DNA from: Gracilaria domingensis
Lineage: Eukaryota > Rhodophyta > Florideophyceae > Gracilariales > Gracilariaceae
Reading direction: 5' to 3'
Assembly (NCBI GenBank): GCA_022539475.1
Contig: VCMS01000023.1
Location: 124,001-188,000, forward strand
Length of the DNA stretch: 64,000 nucleotides
Shown piece by piece: positions 1-9,887 of the stretch. The first letter of the stretch is position 1, and every line of letters starts with the position of its first letter. Under the pieces are notes generated by a model. The model had not been told where the DNA came from, searched no databases, and was given only the letters and a program-made list of their open reading frames with translations. The position numbers and the translations under genes were made by a program.

Positions 1-3000
1 CATCAAAATTTGGCTCCAAATGGCAGTTTTCTGAGGATCTCGCCAAAAAGGTGGTGAAGAGCAAGATTATTGACAACATCACTGCCTTTGCTCAGTTTAA
101 ACAGAGCAAGGAATTGTCGAAAACAGATGGCGGCAAGAAAGCCCGAGTTCTCGGAGTCAAAAAGCTCGAAGATGCCAACAAAGCTGGTGGGAGAGAAGCT
201 TCAAAATGTACTCTGATTCTAACTGAGGGAGATTCAGCCGCATCTCTTGCGATATCCGGGCTTTCTGTTGTCGGGAGAGACTATTACGGAGTATTTCCAC
301 TTCGTGGAAAGCTTTTGAACGTTCGGGATGCTAAGCACAAGCAAATTATGGACAACCAGGAGATTAACAATCTGAAGAAGATCCTTGGATTGCAGCATAA
401 TAAGAAGTACTGCAGCGAAACTGTGAAATCTCTTCGCTATGGTCATGTTTTGATAATGGCTGATCAGGATCACGATGGTTCGCATATCAAGGGGCTTGTC
501 ATCAACTTCTTCGATCACTTCTGGCCCAGTCTTCTTCATGTGGACGGTTTCCTGCAGGAGTTTATTACCCCAATAATGAAAGCCACAAAGACAGTCGGAC
601 GCAACAAGCTCGAGAGAGTCTTCTTCACTGTTGCAGAATACAAGGAATGGCAAGATGGTGCCGAAGGAATGTCCAAAGGATGGATGACGAAGTACTACAA
701 AGGTCTCGGTACTTCAACGAATCAAGAAGCGAAGGAGTACTTTTCAAACCTAGAACGTCACCAGTTGAGTTTCACTCACCAAGGAGAAGATGATCGAGCT
801 ATGATTGATCTCGCTTTCAACAAGCATCGCGTGAGCGATCGAAAGGAATGGTTGTCTTCTTTTGCTCCCGGTACCTTTTTCAACCATGAAGAGGATCAGT
901 TGAACTATACTAATTTTGTTAACAAAGAACTCATCTTGTTTTCTCTTGCTGACAATGCCCGATCCATCCCGAGCATTATGGATGGTCTGAAGCCATCCCA
1001 GAGAAAAGTCTTGTATGGTTGTTTTATGAGGAGAAACTTCAAGAGGGAAATCAAAGTTCTTCAGCTGGCAGGTTTCGTAACTGAGAAGGCGGTCTATCAT
1101 CACGGAGATTCCATTTTCCCTACTATTGTATCGATGGCTCAAGACTTTGTAGGGTCAAATAATGTCAACCTACTAGTTCCGGCAGGTCAATTTGGAACGA
1201 GGTTGCAGGGTGGGAAGGATGCAGCGTCCCCAAGATACATTTTTACGATGCTAGCGCCTATAGCTCGTGCCTTGTTTCCAAAACAGGATGATCCCTTGCT
1301 CTCCTACCTGAAAGATGAAGGTACGGTTATTGAGCCTTCCTGGTACTGCCCGATTATACCTTTAGTCCTGGTTAACGGATCCGAGGGAATTGGAACTGGA
1401 TGGTCCTCCTCAATTCCATGCTACAACCCTCATGATCTTATTCGTAGCGTTCGGCTGTTGTTGAATGATGAACCGCTCGAGGATTTGCGTCCGTGGTACC
1501 GTGGTTTTAATGGGTCTATTGTTCCCGTGGAAAACTCGAAGTCCTTTGATGTGTACGGAACTTTGCGTAGATCGCAGGACACATTTCGGATTGAAGAGCT
1601 TCCGGTCAGAACTTGGACATCATCGTACAAGGAGTTCCTTGAATCACAGACTCTTGGTTTCCCGAATGCTAAAAACCCATTCGTGCGAGAATTCCAAGAC
1701 AACAGTACAGAAAACAAGGTCTGTTTCACGTTCACAGCCACTCCTGAGGCGCTTAGCGAGCTCTCCACTCCTGCTGCTTACAAGAAGCTCAAGATTTCAG
1801 GTTCTCTCAGCACAAGTAACATGGTTCTTTTCGACAAGGAAGGTCGCATTCGAAAATATGATTCTCCCCAGGAGATCATAAAAGGGTTTTACGGAACTCG
1901 ATATGAACTCTACGAGAAGAGGCGATTGTATATCCTTCAAGAGCTTAGGAAAGAACTGCTTCGACTCGACAACAAACAGAGATTCATTCTAATGGTTGTA
2001 AACGGGAAGCTAAAGGTGGCTAAGCGAAAGAAAGTCGATGTTATTTCAGATCTGAAGCGACTGAAATTCGACCCAATTCCAAGAGGAAACAAGAAAAAGG
2101 CTTTGGAAGATGAGGAAGATAATGAAGGAGGTGATGATGAATCTAATGAGCCAACCCAGGATGAGAGCAATTATGACTATCTTCTTTCCATGCCTTTGTG
2201 GAGCCTTACCTTAGAGAAAGTTGAACAACTTCGTTCGCAGAGAGACAACAAGGAGGCTGAAATCCACGAAATGGAAGCGAAGACCGCCAAGGACCTTTGG
2301 GAGACTGATCTGAGTGTGCTTGAGGAAGCTCTTCGAAAGGACGAAGAAAGGGCCGCGCTGATGATGGAAGACTTAGAACGTGTCGCCAAACGTGCTCGTC
2401 TCAAGCAACGAGGAAAGAGTGGAAAGGGGAAACGAGGAAAGTCTGCAGTGAAGTATTTCGACGATGAAAGTTTTATTGATGACCTAGAAGACGTGCCCCT
2501 TCCCCAAATTCGAGTGGTGGAGCAAAAGAAATCTAGATCAAAGAGGCAAGTGGTGAGCCAAGTGCCTTCGTCTCGTGCGAAGAGCTCTAGAACAAAGGCA
2601 AAGAAGGTGGAAGTGGAAGAAATTCTTGATGACGACGATATGTTAGATTTCGAAGCTCTCGATGATGAGTACTCTGAGTATTCTGATGAAGATATTACTG
2701 AACGACTGGCAGTTGTCTCCCTTACGGAAGAAAAAGCGCAACCCAGAGCGAAGAAATCTCAACCCAGCAAACGTTCTGTGAAGCAGAAAGTTGCGTTTAT
2801 CGTCGATGATGACGACGATGATGAATCTGTTCCTTCCCCGGATCTAGAGCCAGTGGAAGCAACCAGGGCAAGGTCTTGTCGAACTGCGAAGAAAACACCT
2901 ATTATCGATTCCGAGGACGACGACGATTTCGTTCAAGTGGGCAGTGATGACGATATGTTTGACGAGGGAGCAAAGACAAGCAAGGCATCCGGAACAAGCA

Positions 3001-3422
3001 TTGTGGACGATGAAATCGAAACCAGCGACAGTGATTCCCTAACCCTCAGTCAACGCCTTGCTACGAGAACTTCAGTTAAGAAACCCAATGGCAACGAAGC
3101 CTCTCAGAAACGTGGAAGCGGTGGATCTCGCGGAGCGAAGAAGGTGGAGAAGAAGACAACGGCTGCTAAGAGACCTAGAGCTCCCAAATCCACTGGCGTT
3201 CAGCCCGTCTCTTTGATGTCACCATCTCCCTCCCCTGTCCCCAAGAAATCGAAGACATCACGGTCAACCAGAGGAAAGAAGGAGAGATATGAACTTGAGG
3301 ACGACGATGAATTTTCTCCAGAGAAGGAAGTCGAGGAGGTCAAACCCGTGTCTCGTCCTCGGCGTCAGCGAGCAGTTCGCAAAATTATCATTGAGGATTC
3401 TGATAGCGATTCAGACTTTTGA
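1..3422 (+). CDS. TOP2: DNA topoisomerase II, C-terminal 1139 residues (5' end outside window)
   Basis: Type IIA topoisomerase, which passes one DNA duplex through another in chromosome segregation. The reading frame is open from base 3, so the N-terminal ATPase domain lies before the window. Visible in order: the TOPRIM glutamate in EGDSA (about nt 225), PLRGKLLNVRDA, the Mg-binding acidic motif in ADQDHDGSHI (about nt 460-485), the winged-helix region, and the catalytic tyrosine in SPRYIFT (Tyr codon 1236-1238), preceded by the GQFGTR loop. After about residue 680 the protein becomes a long charged tail with alternating Asp/Glu/Ser runs and Lys/Arg clusters, as in other eukaryotic TOP2 regulatory tails. 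It ends SDSDSDF. It converges on FAN1 with only 76 bp between stop codons. No intron is seen. Identity is secure. Confidence 0.97.
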   Translation, partial: SKFGSKWQFSEDLAKKVVKSKIIDNITAFAQFKQSKELSKTDGGKKARVLGVKKLEDANKAGGREASKCTLILTEGDSAASLAISGLSVVGRDYYGVFPLRGKLLNVRDAKHKQIMDNQEINNLKKILGLQHNKKYCSETVKSLRYGHVLIMADQDHDGSHIKGLVINFFDHFWPSLLHVDGFLQEFITPIMKATKTVGRNKLERVFFTVAEYKEWQDGAEGMSKGWMTKYYKGLGTSTNQEAKEYFSNLERHQLSFTHQGEDDRAMIDLAFNKHRVSDRKEWLSSFAPGTFFNHEEDQLNYTNFVNKELILFSLADNARSIPSIMDGLKPSQRKVLYGCFMRRNFKREIKVLQLAGFVTEKAVYHHGDSIFPTIVSMAQDFVGSNNVNLLVPAGQFGTRLQGGKDAASPRYIFTMLAPIARALFPKQDDPLLSYLKDEGTVIEPSWYCPIIPLVLVNGSEGIGTGWSSSIPCYNPHDLIRSVRLLLNDEPLEDLRPWYRGFNGSIVPVENSKSFDVYGTLRRSQDTFRIEELPVRTWTSSYKEFLESQTLGFPNAKNPFVREFQDNSTENKVCFTFTATPEALSELSTPAAYKKLKISGSLSTSNMVLFDKEGRIRKYDSPQEIIKGFYGTRYELYEKRRLYILQELRKELLRLDNKQRFILMVVNGKLKVAKRKKVDVISDLKRLKFDPIPRGNKKKALEDEEDNEGGDDESNEPTQDESNYDYLLSMPLWSLTLEKVEQLRSQRDNKEAEIHEMEAKTAKDLWETDLSVLEEALRKDEERAALMMEDLERVAKRARLKQRGKSGKGKRGKSAVKYFDDESFIDDLEDVPLPQIRVVEQKKSRSKRQVVSQVPSSRAKSSRTKAKKVEVEEILDDDDMLDFEALDDEYSEYSDEDITERLAVVSLTEEKAQPRAKKSQPSKRSVKQKVAFIVDDDDDDESVPSPDLEPVEATRARSCRTAKKTPIIDSEDDDDFVQVGSDDDMFDEGAKTSKASGTSIVDDEIETSDSDSLTLSQRLATRTSVKKPNGNEASQKRGSGGSRGAKKVEKKTTAAKRPRAPKSTGVQPVSLMSPSPSPVPKKSKTSRSTRGKKERYELEDDDEFSPEKEVEEVKPVSRPRRQRAVRKIIIEDSDSDSDF

Positions 3423-3498
3423 AAGCTGAGGGTCACTGCCCACTTTAAGGATTTTGCTCATGAATAGAGAGAGAGAAAGTACAGTAGCGGTGTACTTT

Positions 3499-6400
3499 TC
3501 AAGATTTCTTCTTCGGTTTGTCAGCACTTGCGGCGTTCAGAGCTTCAATACTCACTTCATCTAATCTCGCTTCTTCTAGGTCACGTGCATTAGCGCTCGT
3601 CTTGCTTTCCACAACCTTGCATACCTCGCAGAGCACCCCTGCCTTTTCTATCTCAAGCAACCATGCCTTTTGGCGTTCAGATAGAGTATCACGCGCGCTT
3701 TTCACTTCAACGAGCTTTGTAGCGAAAGCTGACTTATCGCTTGAGAGCTCTTTCCACAGAGTGAGATCAGGTAAACCTCCTGCCCAGTAGTTGTAATCCT
3801 GTGAGAGAAGCCTGAAGCAGTGTGACAGAGCTGAGCCGCCTAATCCGGCTCCTACTGCAGCCAGGTTAGAAGCAGTGTATGAGTTCCAATCACAACCGAT
3901 TGCCCTCGTACCATTATATCGTTCGAAACAACTCTCTACTTCAGAGAACACCTCAGACGACGACATAACGCTAATATCTTGCAAGCGATTTTCAATGCCT
4001 TCGCTTCTTGATTGGTAAAATGCTTCAGTGAAGAGATCCAAGGGCTTGTCTTGAAAAGGCGTTTGAAACACATCGGGAACAAATGCAAAAAGGGCTGATT
4101 CCCACATAAACAGACTGAAAAGGAAACGAATAGACTTTCCTTCATCGTGAATGCCGCACCATCCCTCCTTCCCGAAGTACCATTCCAGGCAATATTCTTC
4201 AACCGATACGTTCCCACCATCTCTGCGGAAGCTAGAGAAGAGAGCTCTGCTGTTCAGAGCGAGGCTACGGGAAGACATTGACTGTTGGGAATCCCCACTG
4301 CGATCAACCATGTTCTGATACCATGGATCGTTGATGGCACTTTCTTCTTCATTATTCTGTGTCTGGAATTCTTTAGCCTGAACATTCAACGACTTGCCGT
4401 ATATTTTTCGCACGCGAACCTTGGCTCCTGACTCCTTCAGGATGACAGCAATGTTTTCTGGTAACTCTGGCGCAACATCTGAAACCGTTCTGGGTTCTTC
4501 GGTGGTATAGATTCCATCTTCATCGACTACTTCTATATCAGGTTTTCGCCTTTTAGAAGACATTTTAAGCTTTCTGCAGATTGCAGCGCCCCTTCTAGCG
4601 AGGGCTAGTCTGTCTCCAAGATGCAAACGGTCTTCTTTCGGGTCAAGTGCTTTCTCGATAATGTTCAAAGCATCATGAGGTTTGCCCAAGTGCTTAAACA
4701 TATTAATTGTAATCCTGTTTAGGCATTTTCCTCTTCTCTTTGGAACCAGATATGTTGAAAGCAGAAGTTTCAGCAGCTCTACAGCACTCTCGTATTCCCT
4801 CAGACATTCGAATGCATGTACAGAGTGATAGCAAGCACGAACATAAACCCACTGTGCCGTGTACCTTCGGAAAAAAGGATGGTGTAGTTGATTCAAAGCG
4901 TTGATCCTATCCTTTTCTTTCCTGTAGAAGGATTTCTTGGATCCCCCACAGCCTGCCAATGAGGCACAGCAAGTTTGATCCTTTTCATCTTTCCCTAGTG
5001 GAGCGTTTTCGTACCCCATTCGTGGCCTTTCGAAGAACTCACGAACCTCTAGTTCTGCAATGCTCCCCAAGTTGACAGCTTCAAAGTATGCTTTCGTTGT
5101 CAAACATTTATCCAATTCCTGCTCGAGCGATAGAGCCTTCCGATAATCATCAAAAGCATTCCTTGACGGGAATATCGTAGATGCAGGATGGCATTGATAG
5201 TCCGGAAACTTTGCCTTGCCAGTATCAGCCAAAATTATGTTCGGGGAATCATGGCCTTCTTCAAGAAAGAAGAGGAAATGCACTTTTTCTAAAGAAGTTA
5301 ACACGTGATCTGGAATTCTTATTGAATGTCCAGCTTTCTTCAGCACTGCACGGGAAAGAAGTTGGGAGGGTGTCAACCCTGTCAATGTCATCTGCAGAGC
5401 CTTTCCTGTAGCCTTCTTCCCACTAAGGGAGCTTAAGAGCATTCTCCTCAAATTCGGAATCAATTTGTTCTTCGGAAGCCTTTTCAGTTTCCTACTATCA
5501 ACCAAGCAGTCACACAACTTTTTGACTTCGTCCAGATTAAGAGTAGGAAGTAGGTCTCGCGCAAGTACACGAGCAGCAAGTTCGGACCCTTGGGAGGCAT
5601 ATTCGCTGGATATGACGATGTTCGCCCTGCAAAGTTCTTCAACCGCAGCAGTGACGTTAAGCTCTTGGTCGTACGATTCTTCCAGACCTTTAACTCTATA
5701 CCACTGCGGTTGCGTCCGTCTATATATTCTGACGAAAAGAGCTTTGGCATCGAAAGAAATTCCACTTTTAATGAGCGTGACAATCTTGCATTCAATTCCG
5801 TTTAGTATGTGCTTATTTCTGGCGAGAACTTCTCTCACAACATAATCAAAAGCTCGAAGATAATACCTCTTGCTTGACTTGTCTTCGATGCTTAAATGCG
5901 GTGTGGCCTCGACTTTGGTTTCAGACATTTCTCCCGGATGGGAGGAACCTGTCAGCGATGGAGGAACACGTGAAAATGAGAAGTATGAGCTGTTTCTTGA
6001 ATTAGTTGGCGGTGCTCCAGTTTCTTCTATAAACCTGAATGGTTCTCGTTTTTGCGTTGCATTGTCCTGACCTTTAGCGAATCCATCCCCAGCAACCTGA
6101 TATTCGCTATTGATCAGATCCTCCTCCTTCTTCATTCTATGAAGTGCAATGGTGGGAGCCAGTCCAGATTGTTTAACAAAATGGCTTGGCACATCTTCAT
6201 CTGATGAAAAAACGGGAGGTGATGGTATGTCTTGTATCTCCTGCATACTTGAGGATATCAGGCACTTTGAGCTTGACTTTTGAAATTGTCGGGCATGGAT
6301 AGAATGTGAGTTCGCAATGCTCTTGATTGCACCATGTTGAGGATCAGAATGAACGGAAGGGTCAGGTGAAGCGTCTTCTGGAAGTAAGAACGGAATTGGT

Positions 6401-6693
6401 TGGGGTAGCGCAATTGTGCATTCTGGATTCCTATGATACGAAGAGGCTTTCGAACACGTCGGAGACCGGCAAGTGTCAATGCTTTCATTGGTACCATCTT
6501 TCTCAAAACCGGCACTTTCGGCCCGCCGCCGTTTGATTGACCTTTGTTCCGAGATCGCGGCCTTGGCGTCATGGTCCTCAGAACCAAGTCGTTTTCTCTT
6601 TGTCGGCCTACGCGTAGTGATGACCGCCCCTTCTTCTTTAGTTTCATCAGAAAAGGCCAGCTGACTTGAAAAGACGAAGTCTTCCTCTCCCAT
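3499..6693 (-). CDS. FAN1: FAN1 structure-specific nuclease (VRR-NUC)
   Basis: Fanconi-associated nuclease 1, a flap and 5'-3' nuclease for interstrand-crosslink repair, expected in the nucleus. The 1064-residue frame starts at an ATG at 6693. Residues 1 to about 250 are low-complexity and basic (nuclear targeting likely). I see no clear UBZ zinc finger in the N-terminus, unlike the animal protein. A SAP/linker region follows (LFVRIYRR, WYRV, then LCRANIVIS), then a TPR-like helical middle. The C-terminal VRR-NUC domain carries a PD-(D/E)XK site: PDLTLW near residue 970 and VEVKSARD near 993-995, followed by LSERQKAW. Length matches the family (about 1000). The start codon is 54 bp from a 16-bp perfect palindrome. 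Single exon. Confidence 0.94.
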   Translation of the reverse strand: MGEEDFVFSSQLAFSDETKEEGAVITTRRPTKRKRLGSEDHDAKAAISEQRSIKRRRAESAGFEKDGTNESIDTCRSPTCSKASSYHRNPECTIALPQPIPFLLPEDASPDPSVHSDPQHGAIKSIANSHSIHARQFQKSSSKCLISSSMQEIQDIPSPPVFSSDEDVPSHFVKQSGLAPTIALHRMKKEEDLINSEYQVAGDGFAKGQDNATQKREPFRFIEETGAPPTNSRNSSYFSFSRVPPSLTGSSHPGEMSETKVEATPHLSIEDKSSKRYYLRAFDYVVREVLARNKHILNGIECKIVTLIKSGISFDAKALFVRIYRRTQPQWYRVKGLEESYDQELNVTAAVEELCRANIVISSEYASQGSELAARVLARDLLPTLNLDEVKKLCDCLVDSRKLKRLPKNKLIPNLRRMLLSSLSGKKATGKALQMTLTGLTPSQLLSRAVLKKAGHSIRIPDHVLTSLEKVHFLFFLEEGHDSPNIILADTGKAKFPDYQCHPASTIFPSRNAFDDYRKALSLEQELDKCLTTKAYFEAVNLGSIAELEVREFFERPRMGYENAPLGKDEKDQTCCASLAGCGGSKKSFYRKEKDRINALNQLHHPFFRRYTAQWVYVRACYHSVHAFECLREYESAVELLKLLLSTYLVPKRRGKCLNRITINMFKHLGKPHDALNIIEKALDPKEDRLHLGDRLALARRGAAICRKLKMSSKRRKPDIEVVDEDGIYTTEEPRTVSDVAPELPENIAVILKESGAKVRVRKIYGKSLNVQAKEFQTQNNEEESAINDPWYQNMVDRSGDSQQSMSSRSLALNSRALFSSFRRDGGNVSVEEYCLEWYFGKEGWCGIHDEGKSIRFLFSLFMWESALFAFVPDVFQTPFQDKPLDLFTEAFYQSRSEGIENRLQDISVMSSSEVFSEVESCFERYNGTRAIGCDWNSYTASNLAAVGAGLGGSALSHCFRLLSQDYNYWAGGLPDLTLWKELSSDKSAFATKLVEVKSARDTLSERQKAWLLEIEKAGVLCEVCKVVESKTSANARDLEEARLDEVSIEALNAASADKPKKKS

Positions 6694-6746
6694 ATTATAG
6701 CGCTAAGAAAACATAAACTCCTTAACTATATTATACAATTACGTTC

Positions 6747-6762
6747 TTCCAAGCGCTTGGAA
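6747..6762. promoter_or_regulatory. 16-bp perfect palindrome upstream of FAN1
   Basis: TTCCAAGCGCTTGGAA is a perfect palindrome 54 bp before the FAN1 ATG. It could be a dimeric factor site. About one such palindrome is expected by chance in 64 kb, so only its position is suggestive. Confidence 0.3.
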
Positions 6763-7298
6763 TCACCGTGGAGCGGAATTGCGACATATAAACTTCTCGA
6801 AGGAATGTGAGCGTTCTGGTTCTGAGCCCGGTCAAGCTGTACACCACTTTCGTCAACCCTGTACCAATTCAGGAAATGCTCATTGAGCACAAGTGCAGAA
6901 AAACAAAATGTGGGCTCATATCTGAAGAAAGAAGTTGATGGCCTTCATGCCACCAAGAAGTGTATCCGCGGCAATTCTTGACACAAGGTGGGCGTTCAAG
7001 TTGGATATCTTCCCTCTTAAACTTTGTTAAGAGTGCGTGCAATTTTTTCCTTCCACCCTCTAGAGAAGAATGACAGCGTTGCACGGACCGTGTGTTTACC
7101 AAGGGTAGTTGTAGATAGTTACCAGCCAATTCTGCTATGAAGGTAAGGATATAAGGATAACACGTGCGAGTATTCGAGAACTGGAAATCTCCTCAAGTTT
7201 ACGATGTTCGTGTACGTGTATCTACTGTTATGTACATGTGCAAGTACTCTCACGTGTCACCCGTATCTCGTATCTCGTTGAATTCTCGTAGTCGACGC
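6763..7298. other. Intergenic, no gene seen
   Basis: About 540 bp between the FAN1 promoter and a MITE. Short reading frames here have no recognisable content. A CCAAT-like box is present near 7122 but no gene follows it. Confidence 0.6.
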
Positions 7299-7672
7299 AA
7301 GGAGCAAGTCTATCAGTCGAGCCAAATGGCTAAAAAGCTGTTTCTTTGGCTTTGGCATAGCTTTGTGCATCTCTATCAGATGAGGCAAAGCCAAAATTTT
7401 TGGCTTTTGAGCTAAATCAAATGCCAAACCGGACGCGATTTGGCACTGCGTTTAGCTTCAAGCTAAAGTGCAGAACAAATCAAAAGATGCCACGTTACCG
7501 TGCTGTCGTTCTGGCACGACTTGACCCAATGAACAGTACAGCATGTAACCTTCCGTACGGACATCGTTTACCTTTTGCACTGATAGATTTGCTCTCGCCA
7601 AAGCCAAATCTAACAGCGGGGATTTTGGCCTTTTGGCTTTACCATTTGGCTTCACTGATAGACATGCTCTAA
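7299..7672. mobile_element. MITE with about 35-bp terminal inverted repeats, possibly nested
   Basis: The left end (7299-7334) and the inverted right end (7638-7672) share GAGCA, GTCTATCAGT and AGCCAAATGG with a few mismatches. GACGC lies immediately outside both ends (7294-7298 and 7673-7677), a candidate 5-bp target duplication; the exact boundary is uncertain by about 3 bp. A second inverted pair of the same end motif sits inside (GCATCTCTATCAG at 7367-7379; its inverse at 7580-7594). This suggests subterminal repeats or one copy inserted into another. No transposase is encoded, so it is non-autonomous. The superfamily is not determined. Confidence 0.7.
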
Positions 7673-8124
7673 GACGCCTATCGCTGATGCTGACGGGATG
7701 GCAGACTACGGCGCAAATGAAGCGGGAAAGCTCAAAAAGAAAGAGTCGAAACACAAAGGCCGTGTGAAGCTCAAACACTACACGACATATCTGAGTGGGA
7801 TGGGAATGAAATCATGAGTACCGGACGTGCTTATATGCGCAGTCGGGACACAGGCAATGAGGCTCTGTGGGAATGTATGGCTCAGAGACTGGAGCGATCA
7901 TAGAACAAGCAACGACACCTTTTCCCGCATTCTCGTCTTCTTTATTACCACTTAATCCCGATGTGCTATAGCTGCTTGAGGGTGAGTGTAATGGCCATGT
8001 GAAAACCATGAAGCGAGCAAGCCAAACGCAATGAAGAACGGAGCGTAAGAGCGCAGAGCTAACGAAGAAGCGAGAGGTTGCTCAATTGCTTCTTCTCTTC
8101 CGAAACGACATAAGGCTTACGTGG
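7673..8124. other. Intergenic, no gene seen
   Basis: About 450 bp downstream of the Uma2-like gene. No recognisable coding content, RNA or repeat. Confidence 0.55.
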
Positions 8125-9234
8125 TCAAGGCTTACGAGTTCTGTGTTTCTTCTTGGCGGGGCTGTTGCTCCTACTACTGTTCGGACTGCCACTAGAGCTG
8201 CTCAGCACTTCTCCAGGGAGATTCGTTTTGATTATACTTTTGTAATGCTTCTTCTTGGCAGTCGCTGCCCGCTCTCGCTTCATGGCTTCTTGCTCTCGCT
8301 TCTTGGCTTCTTGCTCTCGCTTCACGGCTTCTTGCTCTCGCTTCTTGCCTTCTTGCTCTCGCTTCACGGCTTCTTGCTCTCGCTTCTTGGCTTCTTGCTC
8401 TCGCTTCTTGCCTTCCTTTATTTCTTCGGAGAGCTTCTTTAAAGGACTTGCGGGATCAAGGCTCCCAAACAGAGTTGATGGTTTGTGCGTTCCAAAGCTG
8501 CCCATATCTGCTGGCGTCTCTCCTCGATATACTTCATTCGGTCCATAGCGTTTTGACGAAGGATCCAGGCGCAAAACTTCAACACGTTTGTCCCTCTTGG
8601 TTTCGTCTTTGCACTGCATATCCCTGACAACTTTGACGTATGTCTGTACCTCGGCCTTCTCGTATTCTCCCACTTTAACAACAGTATCGGTCTTTTCATT
8701 TTGACTGGTAACTTCGACGACAGTTTTCACCCTTCCACGAACTGGGTTGGAGATCCTACGCGATTTGGGGGAAAGTTGGGCTCGCGTGGATGGTGATAAA
8801 GGCTCTGAGACACTCGCATCGGGTCTTCGAACGATTCTGCCCCTGTGAGGGCTCGCAGGCGACGAAGCGGAACGAGGAATAGCCAGACCGTGTGATTCCT
8901 CCGGGTGACCGCTCTCTTCTTCTCGGACAAACTTAACACGGACATGGTTTGTCAAATAGCTGACTATGTTCTCGTGCTCTTTGTCTGCCATCGGCAATGC
9001 AACGAGAATTCCGTCAACGTATTCGTATTTTCCAAACCTTGAAGTGTCTATGTCGAAGTATTCCTCCAGTGAGCAGGGCATAAGATCTAGCGAGCCCAAT
9101 TCAGTTGTTGGCGGAGCAGTCTCAGGAGCGTTGGGCGGAGAAGTGGGCGCCAACGGTAGCGCAAAGTGTTGAAGCGCAGGTCGGTCGCTTTCGGGTTTGG
9201 GTGTAGAGGGGGACGAACATGAAGAAAGAGACAT
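8125..9234 (-). CDS. Uma2-like (DUF820) nuclease-fold protein with heptad-repeat tail
   Basis: A 369-residue intact frame from an ATG at 9234. Residues about 55-205 resemble the Uma2/DUF820 group of PD-(D/E)XK proteins, which are abundant in cyanobacteria and other bacteria: SLEEYF, then YEYVDGILVALP (70-81), H-x-x-I-V-S-Y-L, RRPDASV (Asp139), VVEVTS (Glu174), and a Lys-rich helix KVGEYEKAEVQTYVKV as in the family's closing segment. A Ser/Pro/Arg-rich insertion (about 120-165) separates the halves. Residues about 285-340 are seven heptads of the type KKREQEA, a predicted charged helix. The N-terminus has no clear targeting signal. The fold call rests on motif order only, and catalytic competence is unproven. 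Divergent from the adenylate kinase gene. Bacterial origin is inferred. Confidence 0.65.
   Translation of the reverse strand: MSLSSCSSPSTPKPESDRPALQHFALPLAPTSPPNAPETAPPTTELGSLDLMPCSLEEYFDIDTSRFGKYEYVDGILVALPMADKEHENIVSYLTNHVRVKFVREEESGHPEESHGLAIPRSASSPASPHRGRIVRRPDASVSEPLSPSTRAQLSPKSRRISNPVRGRVKTVVEVTSQNEKTDTVVKVGEYEKAEVQTYVKVVRDMQCKDETKRDKRVEVLRLDPSSKRYGPNEVYRGETPADMGSFGTHKPSTLFGSLDPASPLKKLSEEIKEGKKREQEAKKREQEAVKREQEGKKREQEAVKREQEAKKREQEAMKRERAATAKKKHYKSIIKTNLPGEVLSSSSGSPNSSRSNSPAKKKHRTRKP
8271..8417 (-). repeat. 21-bp tandem repeat, seven units, coding heptads
   Basis: Seven consecutive 21-bp units (each like gctctcgcttcttggcttctt on the + strand) encode the KKREQEA heptads of the Uma2-like protein. 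Units differ at one to three positions and stay in frame, so copy number can vary without breaking the gene. Confidence 0.9.
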
Positions 9235-9887
9235 TTCCTTCGTGGTGAAGCGTTTAGGAGACCGTCAGGCAAGCAGCTTAAGAAGTGGAGCAGATATGGC
9301 GGAGGGAGAGAGACGTCTGTTTATGTAGGCGCGGTTCACGCGTGAACGAGAACGGCCGAAATGTGGCAGCGCCTGACGGACTTTGTCGTCCTCTCGAGCA
9401 GCTCAAGCACTTTGCTGACAGTAATAATTAGCCCTTTTTAAATAAGAAGTTTTCGGCGGGGGTCTAAACAGACTGTTCATGTGAACGCGTTCATGCAGTT
9501 TTTTTTCCAGAGTGTTGCGCCAGGTCAATGTAAAGCCGTAAGCTTTCAATCTTACAAGCATGGCGGACAAGGGCCTTCAACCATCTGACAAAAAGTGGGC
9601 TCACGAATCAGTAAGATTGAGCTCAGGAAACGTGTTGATCACACTTGTTTGTTTCGATCATGTCGACCTTCACGTCGTTGCAGCCGAGTCGAGTTCGCTG
9701 GATCGAAGCTATTGTAGATATGCTTCTTGTCAATCGACGGATTTAGTGCGAATCCGTTCTATGCCTTAGCACCGAAACATATATCCATCACCACAACAGC
9801 TTGCCTTCTTAGCCTATAACATCTCTCCTGGGCCAATTTTAATCGACTGTACCAAATTTAGAAGTGTTCTCCACGGATACGTCAACA
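9235..9887. promoter_or_regulatory. Divergent promoter region with GTTCA/TGAAC palindromes
   Basis: A 653-bp region between two divergent start codons. It contains GTTCACGCGTGAAC (9334-9347, perfect 14-bp palindrome, 100 bp from the Uma2-like ATG), GTTCATGTGAAC (9475-9486) and TGAACGCGTTCA (9482-9493, perfect). The shared half-site suggests one dimeric regulator. This is inference from sequence only. Confidence 0.35.
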
